A DNA stretch of 64,000 bases from Shimia isoporae (lineage in GTDB: Bacteria > Pseudomonadota > Alphaproteobacteria > Rhodobacterales > Rhodobacteraceae): positions 434,001 to 498,000 of the forward strand of contig NZ_SMGR01000001.1 of the NCBI RefSeq assembly GCF_004346865.1, in the 5' to 3' direction. The stretch's first letter is position 1. Each line of letters begins with the position of its first letter. Made by a program: the position numbers and the translations under genes. Below the pieces are notes generated by a model. It was not told the origin of the DNA. It ran no database searches and worked only from the letters and a program-made list of their open reading frames with translations. Below are positions 51,260 through 61,070 of the stretch, piece by piece.

Positions 51260-51913
51260 ATGTCTGATCCATTTGAGTTCAAAACCGAGTTTGCGATAGA
51301 GGATGAGACGGCCCTGAGGGCGCTGTTCCCACCGACACATGACATGGCCAAGGTGAAATGCCTCGATCATCTCGATCCGCATGCCAAGGCTTTTGTTGCG
51401 CGGTCCCCTTTTCTGTGTATCGGAACTCAAGCGCCTGATGGCGGCGCGGATGTGAGCCCGCGCGGAGATCCTTGCGGCTTTGTAAAAGTTCTGGATGACC
51501 GCACTCTTGCGATCCCGGACCGCCCGGGAAACAACCGACTGGATACGCTCAGCAATATTGTGGCGAACCCATCGGTAGGATTGCTGTTTATGGTGCCCGG
51601 ATTTGACGAAACCTTGCGGATCAACGGCACGGCACGGGTGACGACGGATCCCGATGTTCTGGCTTTGATGTCGGTGCAGGAGCGTTTGCCGCGCGTGGCG
51701 ATAATTGTGACGGTACAGGAAATGTACCTGCATTGCGCAAAAGCCTTCCGCCGGTCCGATCTCTGGAATCCCGAGGCCCGGCAGGACCGTGGTGAAATGC
51801 CGTCTTTGTCCAAGATGATCATGGATCAAACAGTCGGCGCACCGGAAGATCCCGAAGCCATGGCAGAAATCGACGAGAAGCTGGAGGAAGGCTACAAGGC
51901 GTCGATGTATTGA
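51260..51913 (+). CDS. Pyridoxamine 5'-phosphate oxidase-fold FMN protein
   Basis: 217 residues from ATG 51260, preceded by CAGGAGGC. The split-barrel FMN-binding region runs from FLCIGTQAPDGGADVSPRGDP through LAIPDRPGNNRLDTLSNIVANPSVGLLFMVPG to LRINGTARV. This is the PPOX subgroup typified by MSMEG_1061-like proteins. Substrate unknown; possibly reduces small molecules. Seven bases before the kinase gene, likely one transcript. Confidence 0.88.
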   Translation: MSDPFEFKTEFAIEDETALRALFPPTHDMAKVKCLDHLDPHAKAFVARSPFLCIGTQAPDGGADVSPRGDPCGFVKVLDDRTLAIPDRPGNNRLDTLSNIVANPSVGLLFMVPGFDETLRINGTARVTTDPDVLALMSVQERLPRVAIIVTVQEMYLHCAKAFRRSDLWNPEARQDRGEMPSLSKMIMDQTVGAPEDPEAMAEIDEKLEEGYKASMY

Positions 51914-51920
51914 GGACAGC

Positions 51921-52406
51921 ATGACCGAGACTGAACTGCATATGCTTTGTGGCAAACCCGCCGCCGGTAAATCGACCTTATGTGCCGAACTGTCGCGTGC
52001 TGCGGGGACCGTTGTCATTTCGGAGGATGCCTGGCTCGCTGCGTTGTTTGGCGACCAGATGTCTTCCATTGCCGATTTTGTGCGTTGCTCGCAAAAAGTC
52101 CGTGAAGTCGCTGGTCCGCATGTTGTTGACTTGCTCAAGGCCGGTGTGAATGTGGTGCTGGATTTTCAGGCAAACACGCTGGAAAGCCGCGCATGGATGG
52201 CGGGGTTGGCGCGGCAAGCGCAGGCACGAGCGACGTTGCATCACCTCGACGTGCCCGACGAGGTCTGTAAGGCGCGCCTGCGGGCTCGCAACGCTTCTGG
52301 CAAACATCCGTTTTCGGTGAGCGAGGCGCAATTTGACCAGATCGTCGCGCATTTTGTTGCGCCGGATGCTGCCGAAGGGTTCACCGTTCAGGTGCATCAT
52401 CCATAG
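51921..52406 (+). CDS. P-loop kinase-like ATPase
   Basis: 161 residues. Walker A is MLCGKPAAGKSTLCAEL (GxxxxGKST), with ISEDAWLAALFG after it and VVLDFQANTLESRAWM as the Walker B-like strand. HLDVPDEVCKARLRARN resembles the lid of gluconate or zeta-toxin-like kinases. Cytoplasmic small-molecule or antibiotic kinase is the likely class; substrate unknown. Close behind the PPOX protein. Confidence 0.85.
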   Translation: MTETELHMLCGKPAAGKSTLCAELSRAAGTVVISEDAWLAALFGDQMSSIADFVRCSQKVREVAGPHVVDLLKAGVNVVLDFQANTLESRAWMAGLARQAQARATLHHLDVPDEVCKARLRARNASGKHPFSVSEAQFDQIVAHFVAPDAAEGFTVQVHHP

Positions 52407-52540
52407 GCAACTTTCGCGATTGACGTTTGGTAAGTTTTGCTCTGACACGCATAAGCTGTGCGCGTGAAAGGTTTTGATAACCACTGTGCCATAGACCCTT
52501 TGTGAACGCTTGTTCAGCCGCGATCACTCGGGAGGCCCAC

Positions 52541-54136
52541 ATGAACCGGAAACTCTCTCTGGACGTTTTATCTGTGACAGATGCGATCCAGATTTCCATA
52601 TTCATTCTGGAAGTGGCTGAGGACGGGTTGCCCCGATACGTGAGCATCAACGACGTGGGGCTTGGCTGGATCGGACACGAGCTTGACGACATTGTAGGCA
52701 AGACCGCGCTGGAGATTTACGGTGGCGTGGCAGGGCAGCGCGCGCTTGACCAACACGTTGCAGTCATCGAAGCGGGGCACCCAGTCTGTTACGAGGTGAC
52801 CATTCCATTTGCGCAGAAGCTGGGATTGTTGCGGTCAACGCTGACACCGTTTTTCGACGGGGAAGGCAATGTCACGCATTTGGTGGGTTCTTCGCTTGAT
52901 GTGACGTCTGAAAAGGAACGTGACACTGCGCTGGAACTGACCAAACTTGCCAAGGAAGAAGCAGAAGAAGCCAGCCGCGCCAAGGAGCGGTTCCTTGCAA
53001 ACATGAGCCACGAAATCCGGACGCCGATGAATGGCATCATGGGGATGTGCGAGTTGCTGCGTGAAACCCCGCTCAGCGCGAGGCAGTCACTGTTTGCGGA
53101 CACGATTTTCAATTCGGCGAACGCGCTTTTGGATATCATCAATGACGTTCTGGACTACTCGAAAATCCAGTCTGAGAAGATCACACTTCAGGAAGCGCCC
53201 TTTTCGCTGGAGGCGCTTGCGGCAGAAACCGGAATGCTGCTGCGTCCGCAAGCTGACGCCAAAGATGTCACGCTTGATGTGCGATACGACGGAAAGGCGC
53301 CCGGAGAATTCATAGGTGACAGCAGCCGCATGCGGCAGATCCTGATTAACCTGATCGGCAATGCCGTAAAATTTACGCAGAACGGGCGCGTTGACGTTGC
53401 CGTGACGCACGAGCCGTCCCCTTTGGGCAGGCCCCTGCGCATCGTGATTTCGGATACTGGTCCGGGCATTCCGCTGGAGGACCAAGAGCGGATATTCGCG
53501 GCTTTTGAGCAGGTGGATACGCCCGCGGAACAACCCGAAGAAGGGACAGGTCTGGGGCTGGCGATCACCCGTGCTCTGGTGGAGCGCATGGGGGGCAGAA
53601 TCGAGGTGGACAGTAAACCGGGGGCTGGTGCGACCTTCACGGTGTCGCTTGATTTGCCGGTTTTTCAGGAAAAGGGCTCAGCCGCAAAAGCCGGTCCGTC
53701 CAGAACGGAAAGTGCGAAAGCGGCGTTGAGACGCCGGTTCGCGCGGCCAGCCAAAAAGGATTTGGCCGGGCTCAGAATACTTGTGGCCGAAGACAACCGC
53801 ACAAATCAGTTGGTTGTTCGCAAAATGCTGGAGCGGACCGGCGCGGAAATCCACATTGCAGAGAACGGTCAAGCGGCGGTCGAGGCGTACAAAACCAGCG
53901 ATTGCGATCTTGTATTGATGGACCTGTCAATGCCGGTCATGGGTGGGCTCGAAGCCACCCGATTGATTAGGCAACACGAGCGCGATACCGGCGTGTCGCA
54001 AAGACGGATTGTGGCGCTGACGGCCAACGCCCAGCCTGCAGACGCGGAAGCGTGTCTTGAGGCGGGCATGAACGACTTTCTGAGCAAGCCGTTCCGCAAG
54101 GATGACCTGATGGAGGTGCTGCGGGCGAGTGCTTAG
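52541..54136 (+). CDS. Hybrid sensor histidine kinase with receiver domain
   Basis: 531 residues from ATG 52541 (GGGAGG before it). Residues about 10-125 are a PAS-like sensor, then a helix rich in Glu and Ala (about 125-150), HisKA with FLANMSHEIRTPMNGIMG (phosphorylated His157), HATPase with the N box LINLIGNAVKFT and G boxes ISDTGPGIP and GTGLGLAI, and a C-terminal receiver with phospho-acceptor Asp461 in LVLMDLSMPVMGG and KPF near the end. No transmembrane segment is seen, so it is cytoplasmic. No separate response regulator is adjacent; the signal is unknown. Confidence 0.92.
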   Translation: MNRKLSLDVLSVTDAIQISIFILEVAEDGLPRYVSINDVGLGWIGHELDDIVGKTALEIYGGVAGQRALDQHVAVIEAGHPVCYEVTIPFAQKLGLLRSTLTPFFDGEGNVTHLVGSSLDVTSEKERDTALELTKLAKEEAEEASRAKERFLANMSHEIRTPMNGIMGMCELLRETPLSARQSLFADTIFNSANALLDIINDVLDYSKIQSEKITLQEAPFSLEALAAETGMLLRPQADAKDVTLDVRYDGKAPGEFIGDSSRMRQILINLIGNAVKFTQNGRVDVAVTHEPSPLGRPLRIVISDTGPGIPLEDQERIFAAFEQVDTPAEQPEEGTGLGLAITRALVERMGGRIEVDSKPGAGATFTVSLDLPVFQEKGSAAKAGPSRTESAKAALRRRFARPAKKDLAGLRILVAEDNRTNQLVVRKMLERTGAEIHIAENGQAAVEAYKTSDCDLVLMDLSMPVMGGLEATRLIRQHERDTGVSQRRIVALTANAQPADAEACLEAGMNDFLSKPFRKDDLMEVLRASA

Positions 54137-54160
54137 GCATTTACCTCGTTTCCCCCGCAG

Positions 54161-54214
54161 TTGACGAACTGCGTCATTGGCAAGCTATACTCGGTTCATT
54201 ACCTGAACCGGAGT
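54161..54214 (+). promoter_or_regulatory. Promoter and dyad before the sulfatase
   Basis: TTGACG at 54161-54166 and TATACT at 54186-54191 fit a sigma-70 promoter with a long 19-base spacer. From the -10 onward ACTC-GGTTCA (54189-54198) faces TGAACC-GGAGT (54204-54214), a 10-base dyad with one bulge that includes the GGAG before the start. It could be an operator or an RNA hairpin that hides the ribosome binding site. Confidence 0.5.
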
Positions 54215-54222
54215 ATTTAGCC

Positions 54223-55665
54223 ATGAAGTTTATTGCGGCATTAACCCTCGCGGCAGCTGGAGTAGTCGGGGCGGTCGGAGCCGCTGCGGCGCAAGAGAAA
54301 CCCAATATTGTTTTCATATTTCTGGACAATTTCGGCTGGGGTGAGCCGGGGTTCAATGGTGGCGGCATCATTCGTGGGACACCGACTCCGGAAATGGATG
54401 CGCTGGCCGAGGAAGGATTGCGCCTGACCAATTTCAACGTCGAAAGCCAGTGTACACCCTCCCGCGCCGCGACAATGACCGGTCGCTATGGTGTGCGCAG
54501 CGGCAATCATACAGTTCCGCTTGGTGGTGGTGTTTACGGGCTTACCCAATGGGAAATCACCATGGCGGAAATGCTCAAGGACGCAGGCTACAACACGGCG
54601 ATGTACGGCAAGTGGCACCTCGGCTGGTCCGAAGGACGGTATCCGACCAATCAGGGATTTGACGAATTCTACGGTGTCGAGACAACAGACGTGACGGTCT
54701 GGAGTACCCTCGCGGGATTTGCGGAAGCTGATCTGGAAGAGCCTGTGGTCATGCAGGGCGTCGCGGGTGAGCCAGCCACCGTGGCAAGAGACTATGATCT
54801 GGAATACCGTGCTCTGATTGATGGCGATCTTACTGAAAAAGCGATCAGCTATATCAACGCAAAAAGCCAGGAGGACGATCCGTTTTTTGTCTATCTGGCC
54901 TACACGCAGACGCACTATCCGAACCTCGCGCACCCTGAGTTTGACGGCGCTACCGGCAAAGGTGTCTGGGCCGATATTCTGTTGCAGGTCGATACCTATG
55001 TGGGCCGGATCAATCAGGCGTTGGCGGATGCTGGCGTAGAAGACAACACGGTGGTTATCTTCACGGCGGACAACGGTCCGGAAGCAACAAGCATAGGCAG
55101 TTCAAATGTATCGCCGGTGCCCATGGTTCAAGGCAATGCAGGTCCTTGGCGTGGAACACTTTTTACCAGTCTGGAAGGCAGTATGCGCGTGCCGTTTGCC
55201 ATCAAGTGGCCGGGTAAAATTCCAGCGGGATCGGAAAGCAACGAAGTGGTTCACTCTATGGACCTGTTCCCGACACTGGCGGCTTTTGCCGGAGGAGAGG
55301 TGCCTACGGACCGCGCTTTCGACGGCATAGATCAATCGGACTTTTTTCTTGGGGCGCAGAGCAACTCGAACCGTGAAGGCGTGATTGTGTATATGGGAGA
55401 CCAGATTTTCGGCGTGAAATGGCAGGACTGGAAAGTCATGTTCAAAGAAAACGCCTCTATCTTTGATGAGACGCAGACGTTTGACACGCCGCGGGTCTAC
55501 AATCTGCTAAATGACCCGAACGAACGGGAGAGCGTTTTGTTCCCGCATACCTGGGCGGCGGAGAAAGCGCTGCCCCAGTTGTTGGAGCATGCGGCGTCGT
55601 TCAAGAAGTACCCGCCAATTCCGCCGGGCACTCCGGATCCATATGTGCCGCCGGCGATGGAATAA
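54223..55665 (+). CDS. Exported type I sulfatase (arylsulfatase family)
   Basis: 480 residues. Signal peptide residues 1-23 ending AAAAQ. The formylglycine motif is CTPSRAATMTGRYG with Cys77; metal ligands are near the start, FIFLDNFGWGE, where the second Asp of the usual Asp-Asp pair is Asn, and VVIFTADNGPEAT. KWHLGWSEGRYP carries active-site Lys and His. It hydrolyses sulfate esters outside the cytoplasm and needs a formylglycine-generating enzyme, which is not encoded here. A divergent-oriented TolB/TPR protein and a serine hydrolase follow. Confidence 0.93.
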   Translation: MKFIAALTLAAAGVVGAVGAAAAQEKPNIVFIFLDNFGWGEPGFNGGGIIRGTPTPEMDALAEEGLRLTNFNVESQCTPSRAATMTGRYGVRSGNHTVPLGGGVYGLTQWEITMAEMLKDAGYNTAMYGKWHLGWSEGRYPTNQGFDEFYGVETTDVTVWSTLAGFAEADLEEPVVMQGVAGEPATVARDYDLEYRALIDGDLTEKAISYINAKSQEDDPFFVYLAYTQTHYPNLAHPEFDGATGKGVWADILLQVDTYVGRINQALADAGVEDNTVVIFTADNGPEATSIGSSNVSPVPMVQGNAGPWRGTLFTSLEGSMRVPFAIKWPGKIPAGSESNEVVHSMDLFPTLAAFAGGEVPTDRAFDGIDQSDFFLGAQSNSNREGVIVYMGDQIFGVKWQDWKVMFKENASIFDETQTFDTPRVYNLLNDPNERESVLFPHTWAAEKALPQLLEHAASFKKYPPIPPGTPDPYVPPAME

Positions 55666-55718
55666 ACGCTGCCCCCCGACGCAATGTCGGGGGTCTTTGG
55701 CACACCGAATGTGTCCCG

Positions 55719-57239
55719 TCACGACTCGTTGTTAGGAGACAGTTCCGGCAATAGCTTTGCCTTGAGCTTTGGTTCGAGAGGTAGAGCAGCGATCAGCTGG
55801 CTTGGGTTGGCACCCAATTCATTGAGCCGATCCATAGCGCCTTGTTTTTGGCGTTCATTTCCCGCCGATCCGTGGATGGCCGCCAAGAGCGCCCACTCGA
55901 TGGCGACATCGCGAGCGTCCAGATTATCTACCAATTTCGAGGCTGACTGGAATTCGGAGGCGTCCAACCGTTGAAGCGCAAGCGGAATACGGCTCCAAGC
56001 GGGCAAATGGGCGTTTGTTTCCTGTGCACGGCGTATGAGTTCGCAACCTCGTTCAAGTTCTCCGGACATTGCGATCCAGGCTCCGACCATCGTTGAAAGC
56101 AAGGCGCCATTCGGATTGGCGTTCACCGCGCGCGAAAGCAAAGATTCAAATTCGGTTTTATCGTGTCTCAACAAGGCGGATACGGCGGCGGCGAACAATG
56201 CTTCCTGACATTTGGGCGAGAGCGCCACGGCCGTTTCTGCATGGGAGAGCGTTTCCCCTTCCAAAGACGCGAAATCAGCCAAGCCGAGCGCGACCTTTTC
56301 GATTTGGCACAGTGCGACGAGGGCGTGGGCCAATCCACTTTCCGGGGTTGCCACCAAAGCCCGGTTTGACAGGTCTTCAAACTTGGACAGGCTGTCCACT
56401 GAACTCGTGCGCATGTGGGCGTGAAAACTCAGAAGGGCCCCGAAGACGCTGGCATCTTTCCTGTCGCGCCCCGCGTATGAGGCGGCGACGTCCTCTCCCA
56501 ATGCGCCGTAGGCATCCGCAAGTTCGGTCGCACAGGCTTTGGCAATCGTTTCTTGCAAGGCAAAAACATCTGCCTCGTCAGCGTCGACAACGAAACGGTC
56601 AGACCAGATGATCTGCCTGTCAGGTTGTCGGGACAGCTGTAGAACAATTCTCACCTTGGTTCCTGCGGCATGCACTTTGCCTTGCAGAGCATAGCCCTGT
56701 GTCAGATCCGGCTCGGTCTGGGCAGCGGAAACGTCGCGGACGCGGATATGACCGAATTTTGCCAGTTCCAAAGCGATCTCGCCGGGGAGCCCCTCCCGGT
56801 AGAGTTGGGTGTTGTCTGCGTGGTCGCCTTCAAATCGGCAAACAGACAGCAGAGGAAGCGCATTGGGGTGCTTCGTATCCGAGGCTTGCACGTCGTCAAT
56901 TTCGCGCAGTGTAATAACCGGCCTGTAGCTGCCTTTTGGCACATCGATGTAGATCTGGTCCTGCGCTCCTTCCGTCAGGTAGTAGTGCTCCAAGGCTTTG
57001 CGAAGTTTCATGGCTTCGGTTCTGACGACCGGATCGGAAGCGGGGTCAAAATCCGCACTGCGACCAAAAAGGTCCATTGCGAGAGCCGTACCTTTGAGGC
57101 GGTCACCGCGTCCTTCGAGTTCTTCGGTTATGATGTGCTCGAGGAACTGGCGGGTGCGTTTGCCCGGCGCAAAATCCTGCGCACCGGTGATCCGATGCAT
57201 CTGCTCAAAGACTAGTTTCGGATCAACGGTTTGGGTCAT
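55719..57239 (-). CDS. TolB-like/TPR protein with N-terminal regulator-like domain
   Basis: 506 residues. The N-terminal ~105 residues (QFLEHIITEELEGRGDRLKG, FDPASDPVVRTEAMKLRKAL, YIDVPKGSYRPVI) resemble a domain found ahead of TolB/TPR modules in alphaproteobacterial cyclase-like and CadC-like regulators. Residues about 125-245 fit the TolB/FlgO-like beta domain (LPLLSVCRFEGDHADNTQLYREGLPGEIALELAKFG, then VHAAGTKVRIVLQLSRQPD). The rest is helical repeats of TPR type. No output enzyme domain. It sits tail-on to the sulfatase and head-on to the serine hydrolase, so it may regulate one or both. Confidence 0.7.
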   Translation of the reverse strand: MTQTVDPKLVFEQMHRITGAQDFAPGKRTRQFLEHIITEELEGRGDRLKGTALAMDLFGRSADFDPASDPVVRTEAMKLRKALEHYYLTEGAQDQIYIDVPKGSYRPVITLREIDDVQASDTKHPNALPLLSVCRFEGDHADNTQLYREGLPGEIALELAKFGHIRVRDVSAAQTEPDLTQGYALQGKVHAAGTKVRIVLQLSRQPDRQIIWSDRFVVDADEADVFALQETIAKACATELADAYGALGEDVAASYAGRDRKDASVFGALLSFHAHMRTSSVDSLSKFEDLSNRALVATPESGLAHALVALCQIEKVALGLADFASLEGETLSHAETAVALSPKCQEALFAAAVSALLRHDKTEFESLLSRAVNANPNGALLSTMVGAWIAMSGELERGCELIRRAQETNAHLPAWSRIPLALQRLDASEFQSASKLVDNLDARDVAIEWALLAAIHGSAGNERQKQGAMDRLNELGANPSQLIAALPLEPKLKAKLLPELSPNNES

Positions 57240-57408
57240 CTCAAAAGCGCCTGGCTTGGGAAGGCTTGCACAATGGTGAGGCTCGGCTCACCGGCAGACT
57301 CTATGTAGTCAACAGTAGAGCACATCTCAAAAGGCAAAGGCGATTGCTAAATCAGTGTCATCAGAAACGAGCAGCCGCTCACCTCACACAAGCAAAAGGA
57401 ATTTTGAA
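57240..57408. promoter_or_regulatory. Divergent promoter region before the serine hydrolase
   Basis: 169 bases between the TolB/TPR gene and the serine hydrolase. GGTGAG at 57275-57280 faces CTCACC at 57287-57292, a perfect small dyad. AAGGAA lies before ATG 57409. No sharp promoter hexamers were seen. Confidence 0.35.
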
Positions 57409-58662
57409 ATGACACCTTCCGCCAAAACCCCCTTCCGTCGCATTGCTCTGATCGCAACGCTGACGCTTTCAACAGCGCTGGGCTCTATGGCCAATGCGAA
57501 CAACACTGTCACCCTCAATGATTTTTACAGGGCCTACGAACTTTCGGAAATCACCCCGGAGAACATGCAGTCCTGGCCTTATTACAAACACGTCTCGATG
57601 AACTGGGACGACTATGCCCTGTTTGGCACCGCGCCGGTGTTTGCAGCAGAGAAGCCCGCTGAGCTGCGCATGGCAGAAAACCAGTTGGACCTGGGGCAGG
57701 AATTTCGTGACGGGAAGTCCTTTGCCCAATCCTTGCAGGACACACAGACGAAAGGCTTCCTCGTAATGAAGGAAAACGTGATCCTTGGCGAGTTTTACGA
57801 CAACGGGTTTTCCGTCGACCAAACTCAGTTGCTTCAGTCCTCGTCCAAAACATACGCCGGAATTGTCGTGTCCAAGCTGATCGACGAAGGGCACATTGAA
57901 CCTGAAGCAACAGTGGCGAGTGTGCTCCAAGACTTTCAGGGAACCGCGATTGGTGCTGCCAAAATCCGGCACGTGCTTGATATGACTGCGGGTCTGTTGC
58001 CGGCAACAGACTACCATGTGCCAGGAGGTGAGGCTTTTGTCTTTGAGACCGAACAGGGCTTGAAACCGGGAGCGCCTTCTGGACATCGCGCCGCTGTGCG
58101 CACCGCCAAAACGCAAAATGAAGCAGGAGAGGTTTATACCTACAACGACAAGAACACCGACCTGCTTGCGATGCTGGCCGAAGCCGTCACCGGTGTCCCG
58201 TTTGCCCGTCAGTTGACTGACTTGTTCAATGAATTTGGCGCTCAGAGCGACGGTTCGATTTCTCTGTCGGTCGATGGCACCGCCTCACCGTCCTACGGGA
58301 TCAGCACCACCTTGCGGGACTACGGGCTGTTCACGCAGTGGATCGCGCAGGGCAAAGCGCCGGAAAGCTTCCTTGCGTCCGTGACCGATGTCGAAAAGGA
58401 CCTGCTGTCGGTGTCGGAGAAAGGCAAGGGCATGGCGCAGGCATTGGGCACCAAAGTGACCTATGGATCGCAGGGCTGGTATTTGCCGGAACACAACGTG
58501 GTCATGAGCATTGGCAGCTATGGTCAGGTTGGGTTCTCGGACTTGAACCAAGGCATATCGGTCGTCTTCATGCAGGATTGGGAAGACAACGGTGTGGCTG
58601 AGAAGCTGGTGGAAACTGTAGATCGCGCCTTGAAGCTGATCGGGCAGTACTCAGAGCAGTAA
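57409..58662 (+). CDS. Exported serine hydrolase, beta-lactamase/class C PBP family
   Basis: 417 residues with an N-terminal signal peptide (residues 1-31, ending SMANAN). The nucleophile motif is LLQSSSKTYAG (Ser-x-x-Lys) and a Tyr-x-Asn is in YTYNDKNTDL; GSQGWYLPEHNVV lies where the third, H/K-x-G, motif falls. The family covers class C beta-lactamases, esterases and 6-aminohexanoate-dimer hydrolases, so substrate is open. I chose ATG 57409 because of AAGGAA and the signal peptide; an upstream frame extends 18 codons. A terminator follows. Confidence 0.87.
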   Translation: MTPSAKTPFRRIALIATLTLSTALGSMANANNTVTLNDFYRAYELSEITPENMQSWPYYKHVSMNWDDYALFGTAPVFAAEKPAELRMAENQLDLGQEFRDGKSFAQSLQDTQTKGFLVMKENVILGEFYDNGFSVDQTQLLQSSSKTYAGIVVSKLIDEGHIEPEATVASVLQDFQGTAIGAAKIRHVLDMTAGLLPATDYHVPGGEAFVFETEQGLKPGAPSGHRAAVRTAKTQNEAGEVYTYNDKNTDLLAMLAEAVTGVPFARQLTDLFNEFGAQSDGSISLSVDGTASPSYGISTTLRDYGLFTQWIAQGKAPESFLASVTDVEKDLLSVSEKGKGMAQALGTKVTYGSQGWYLPEHNVVMSIGSYGQVGFSDLNQGISVVFMQDWEDNGVAEKLVETVDRALKLIGQYSEQ

Positions 58663-58686
58663 AACGTCAAAGGCGCAAAAGCGGCG

Positions 58687-58718
58687 AACCCCGGTTTTCA
58701 GGAACCGGGGTTCGTTTT
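58687..58718. terminator. Terminator between serine hydrolase and TerB-like gene
   Basis: Perfect stem AACCCCGGTT (58687-58696) with AACCGGGGTT (58703-58712), six-base loop, then TTTT after CG. Works for the plus-strand gene, and A-rich flank supports the convergent one less well. Confidence 0.85.
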
Positions 58719-58724
58719 GGTTTG

Positions 58725-59147
58725 TTAAACCATGTGGCGGGCGCGGGCGCCGCGTTCGATACCGGCTGCGTGCAGGCGGTCGATGTTGAGTTCGTAGCGG
58801 ATTTCCTCGAGCAGGCGCAGTTCCGGCTCTGCAAGAGACCCGTCCGCGGCCGCCACGTCGCAGGCCAGCGCGTAGGCGGTTTCGTATAACCGCTCGTCCA
58901 GACCTTCGCGTACGAGACCAAAGAGAGCGGCAAGGCCGTCTTCCTGCTCAAACAGGTCAAACACCGTTTGGCTCATGACTTGCAGTCGGTCGATGTCATA
59001 ATCGGCAAAAACGGGCAGGTTATTTAGTGCTACCTGGATTTTGACGAGTTCTGCGGTGCGGATATTCTCGTCGGAAGCCGACACAGCGATCATCACGGCA
59101 ACGAGGCAGTCCTGTGCAGACAGGGAGTGGGGCAGGTCTTGAGACAC
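58725..59147 (-). CDS. TerB-like tellurite-resistance family protein
   Basis: 140 residues, all helical. CLVAVMIAVSASDENIRTAELVKIQ and ACDVAAADGSLAEPELRLLEEIRYEL show the two TerB-type repeats with acidic metal-binding residues (S-A-S-D-E, A-A-D-G). Function in the roseobacters is unknown; the name does not prove tellurite resistance. Divergent from lysK, 131 bases away. Confidence 0.85.
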   Translation of the reverse strand: MSQDLPHSLSAQDCLVAVMIAVSASDENIRTAELVKIQVALNNLPVFADYDIDRLQVMSQTVFDLFEQEDGLAALFGLVREGLDERLYETAYALACDVAAADGSLAEPELRLLEEIRYELNIDRLHAAGIERGARARHMV

Positions 59148-59278
59148 GGTTGGTTCCTTTGCAAGGCGGTGTTGCAGCGCAGAATATTGACTGCGATGGT
59201 CAGGGGCAATAGGAAGCGGCGGACCTTTGGGCGCAATGGTGTTCCTGAAGGCAATTTCCTTTGAACCGGAGAAATCCC

Positions 59279-60928
59279 ATGTCTGAACTGCGCGACGCAG
59301 CCCTTGTATCGAAAGCCTGGCCCTTTGAAGAAGCGCGCCGGTTGCTCAAACGGTATGAAGGTAGCAAGGACAAGAAGGGATATGTTCTGTTCGAGACCGG
59401 TTACGGTCCGTCTGGTTTGCCGCACATCGGTACCTTCGGCGAAGTCTTGCGCACGACGATGATCCGCAAGGCGTTTGAGGCCATTTCCGATGTTCCGACG
59501 CGGTTGATCTGTTTCTCTGACGATCTGGACGGCATGCGCAAAGTGCCTTCTAACGTGCCGAATCCGCAAATTCTGGAGCAGCACCTGCAACGGCCGCTGA
59601 CCTCGGTGCCCGATCCGTTTGGCACGCACGAGAGCTTTGGCGACCACAACAATGCCATGTTGCGGCGGTTCCTTGATACGTTTGGTTTCGAGTACGAATT
59701 CTATTCTGCCAAGGAATTCTACGCGTCAGGCCAGTTTGACGAGATTCTGAAGCTTGCAGTCGAGCGCTACGACGACCTTATGGCGATCATGTTGAAGTCG
59801 CTGCGTGAGGAGCGGGCGGCGACCTATTCCATTTTCCTGCCAATGCATCCGGAAAGCGGGCGCGTCATGTATGTGCCGATGAAAAAGGTCTGTGCAGAAA
59901 CCTATACGGTCACCTTTGACGATGAGACCGGCAAGGAATGGACCGTGCCTGTGACGGGCGGCAACGTAAAGCTGCAGTGGAAGCCGGACTTTGGCGCGCG
60001 CTGGGCTGCGTTGGGCGTTGATTTCGAGATGTATGGCAAGGAACACGCCACCAACGAAAAGATCTATGATGCGATCTGTCGTGTGCTCGGAGGGCGTGCG
60101 CCGAACCACTTCTCTTATGAGCTGTTCCTTGATGAGAACGGACAGAAGATTTCAAAATCGTCCGGCAATGGAGTGTCGATTGACGAGTGGTTGACCTATG
60201 CTTCGACCGAAAGCCTGAGCTACTTCATGTACCAGAAGCCGAAAACCGCGAAGCGGATGCACTTTGATGTGATTCCAAAGGCGGTGGACGAGTATCATCA
60301 GCAGCTGCGTGCCTATCACACACAGGACATAAAGGCTCAACTGAACAATCCGGTATGGCACATCCATTCTGGTGACGTCCCCCAGAGCGATATGGTGGTC
60401 AGCTTCTCGATGCTGCTCAATCTGGCGAGTGCGTCGTCTGCGGAAGACAAGGCGACGATGTGGGGCTTCATCAACAAATACGCGCCGGACGCGACGCCCG
60501 AGAGCCATCCGGGAATGGATGCCGCAGCAGGCTATGCGGTGCGCTATTTCAATGACTTTGTGAAGCCCTCCAAAGTCTACCGTGCGCCGACCGAAAAGGA
60601 ACGCGTGGCGCTGGAAGATCTGTGCAACGCGCTGGGATCAGCGGAAACCGCATTGGCAACAATTGCGGCGAAGAACGCGCTGGTGGGCAGTGAAGACCCG
60701 TTGCCTGAAGCAGACTTCTCGGACGAGGAATTCCTGCAGTCCATCGTGTTCGCGGTGGGTAAAACCCACGGGTTCGAACCACTGCGCGACTGGTTCAAGG
60801 CGATATACGAAGTGCTACTTGGGGCAAGCCAAGGCCCTCGTTTTGGTGGGTTCATTGCGCTCTATGGCGTCGAGGAAACCCGCGAACTGATCCACAAGGC
60901 GCTTGATGGCGAGTTCGTCGCCGCGTGA
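59279..60928 (+). CDS. lysK: Lysyl-tRNA synthetase, class I
   Basis: 549 residues. Class I Rossmann fold: HIGTFGEV (HIGH-like) near residue 39 and KISKSSGNG (KMSKS-like) near residue 290; [20 protein letters not shown] and [12 protein letters not shown] are family-specific. It charges tRNA-Lys. Most bacteria use the unrelated class II enzyme; alphaproteobacteria, spirochaetes and archaea keep this form. ATG 59279 has CCGGAGAAATCCC before it. An ATG six codons upstream is less likely. Followed by a terminator. Confidence 0.96.
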   Translation: MSELRDAALVSKAWPFEEARRLLKRYEGSKDKKGYVLFETGYGPSGLPHIGTFGEVLRTTMIRKAFEAISDVPTRLICFSDDLDGMRKVPSNVPNPQILEQHLQRPLTSVPDPFGTHESFGDHNNAMLRRFLDTFGFEYEFYSAKEFYASGQFDEILKLAVERYDDLMAIMLKSLREERAATYSIFLPMHPESGRVMYVPMKKVCAETYTVTFDDETGKEWTVPVTGGNVKLQWKPDFGARWAALGVDFEMYGKEHATNEKIYDAICRVLGGRAPNHFSYELFLDENGQKISKSSGNGVSIDEWLTYASTESLSYFMYQKPKTAKRMHFDVIPKAVDEYHQQLRAYHTQDIKAQLNNPVWHIHSGDVPQSDMVVSFSMLLNLASASSAEDKATMWGFINKYAPDATPESHPGMDAAAGYAVRYFNDFVKPSKVYRAPTEKERVALEDLCNALGSAETALATIAAKNALVGSEDPLPEADFSDEEFLQSIVFAVGKTHGFEPLRDWFKAIYEVLLGASQGPRFGGFIALYGVEETRELIHKALDGEFVAA

Positions 60929-60966
60929 CCCAGCGGACTGCGCCTGTTGGCGCAGACACGTTTTCC

Positions 60967-60996
60967 AAAGGCCCGCCCAGGCGGGTCTTTGTTCGT
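60967..60996 (+). terminator. Terminator after lysK
   Basis: Arms AAAGGCCCGCC (60967-60977) and GGCGGGTCTTT (60980-60990), one G-T pair, then T-rich sequence. Confidence 0.75.
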
Positions 60997-61070
60997 TTTG
61001 GGACTCGCGAGAACGGGGCAGGCTGATCCGATAACGGCGGCATGGCGTAGTCTTTGCAGGAGGACACGCA

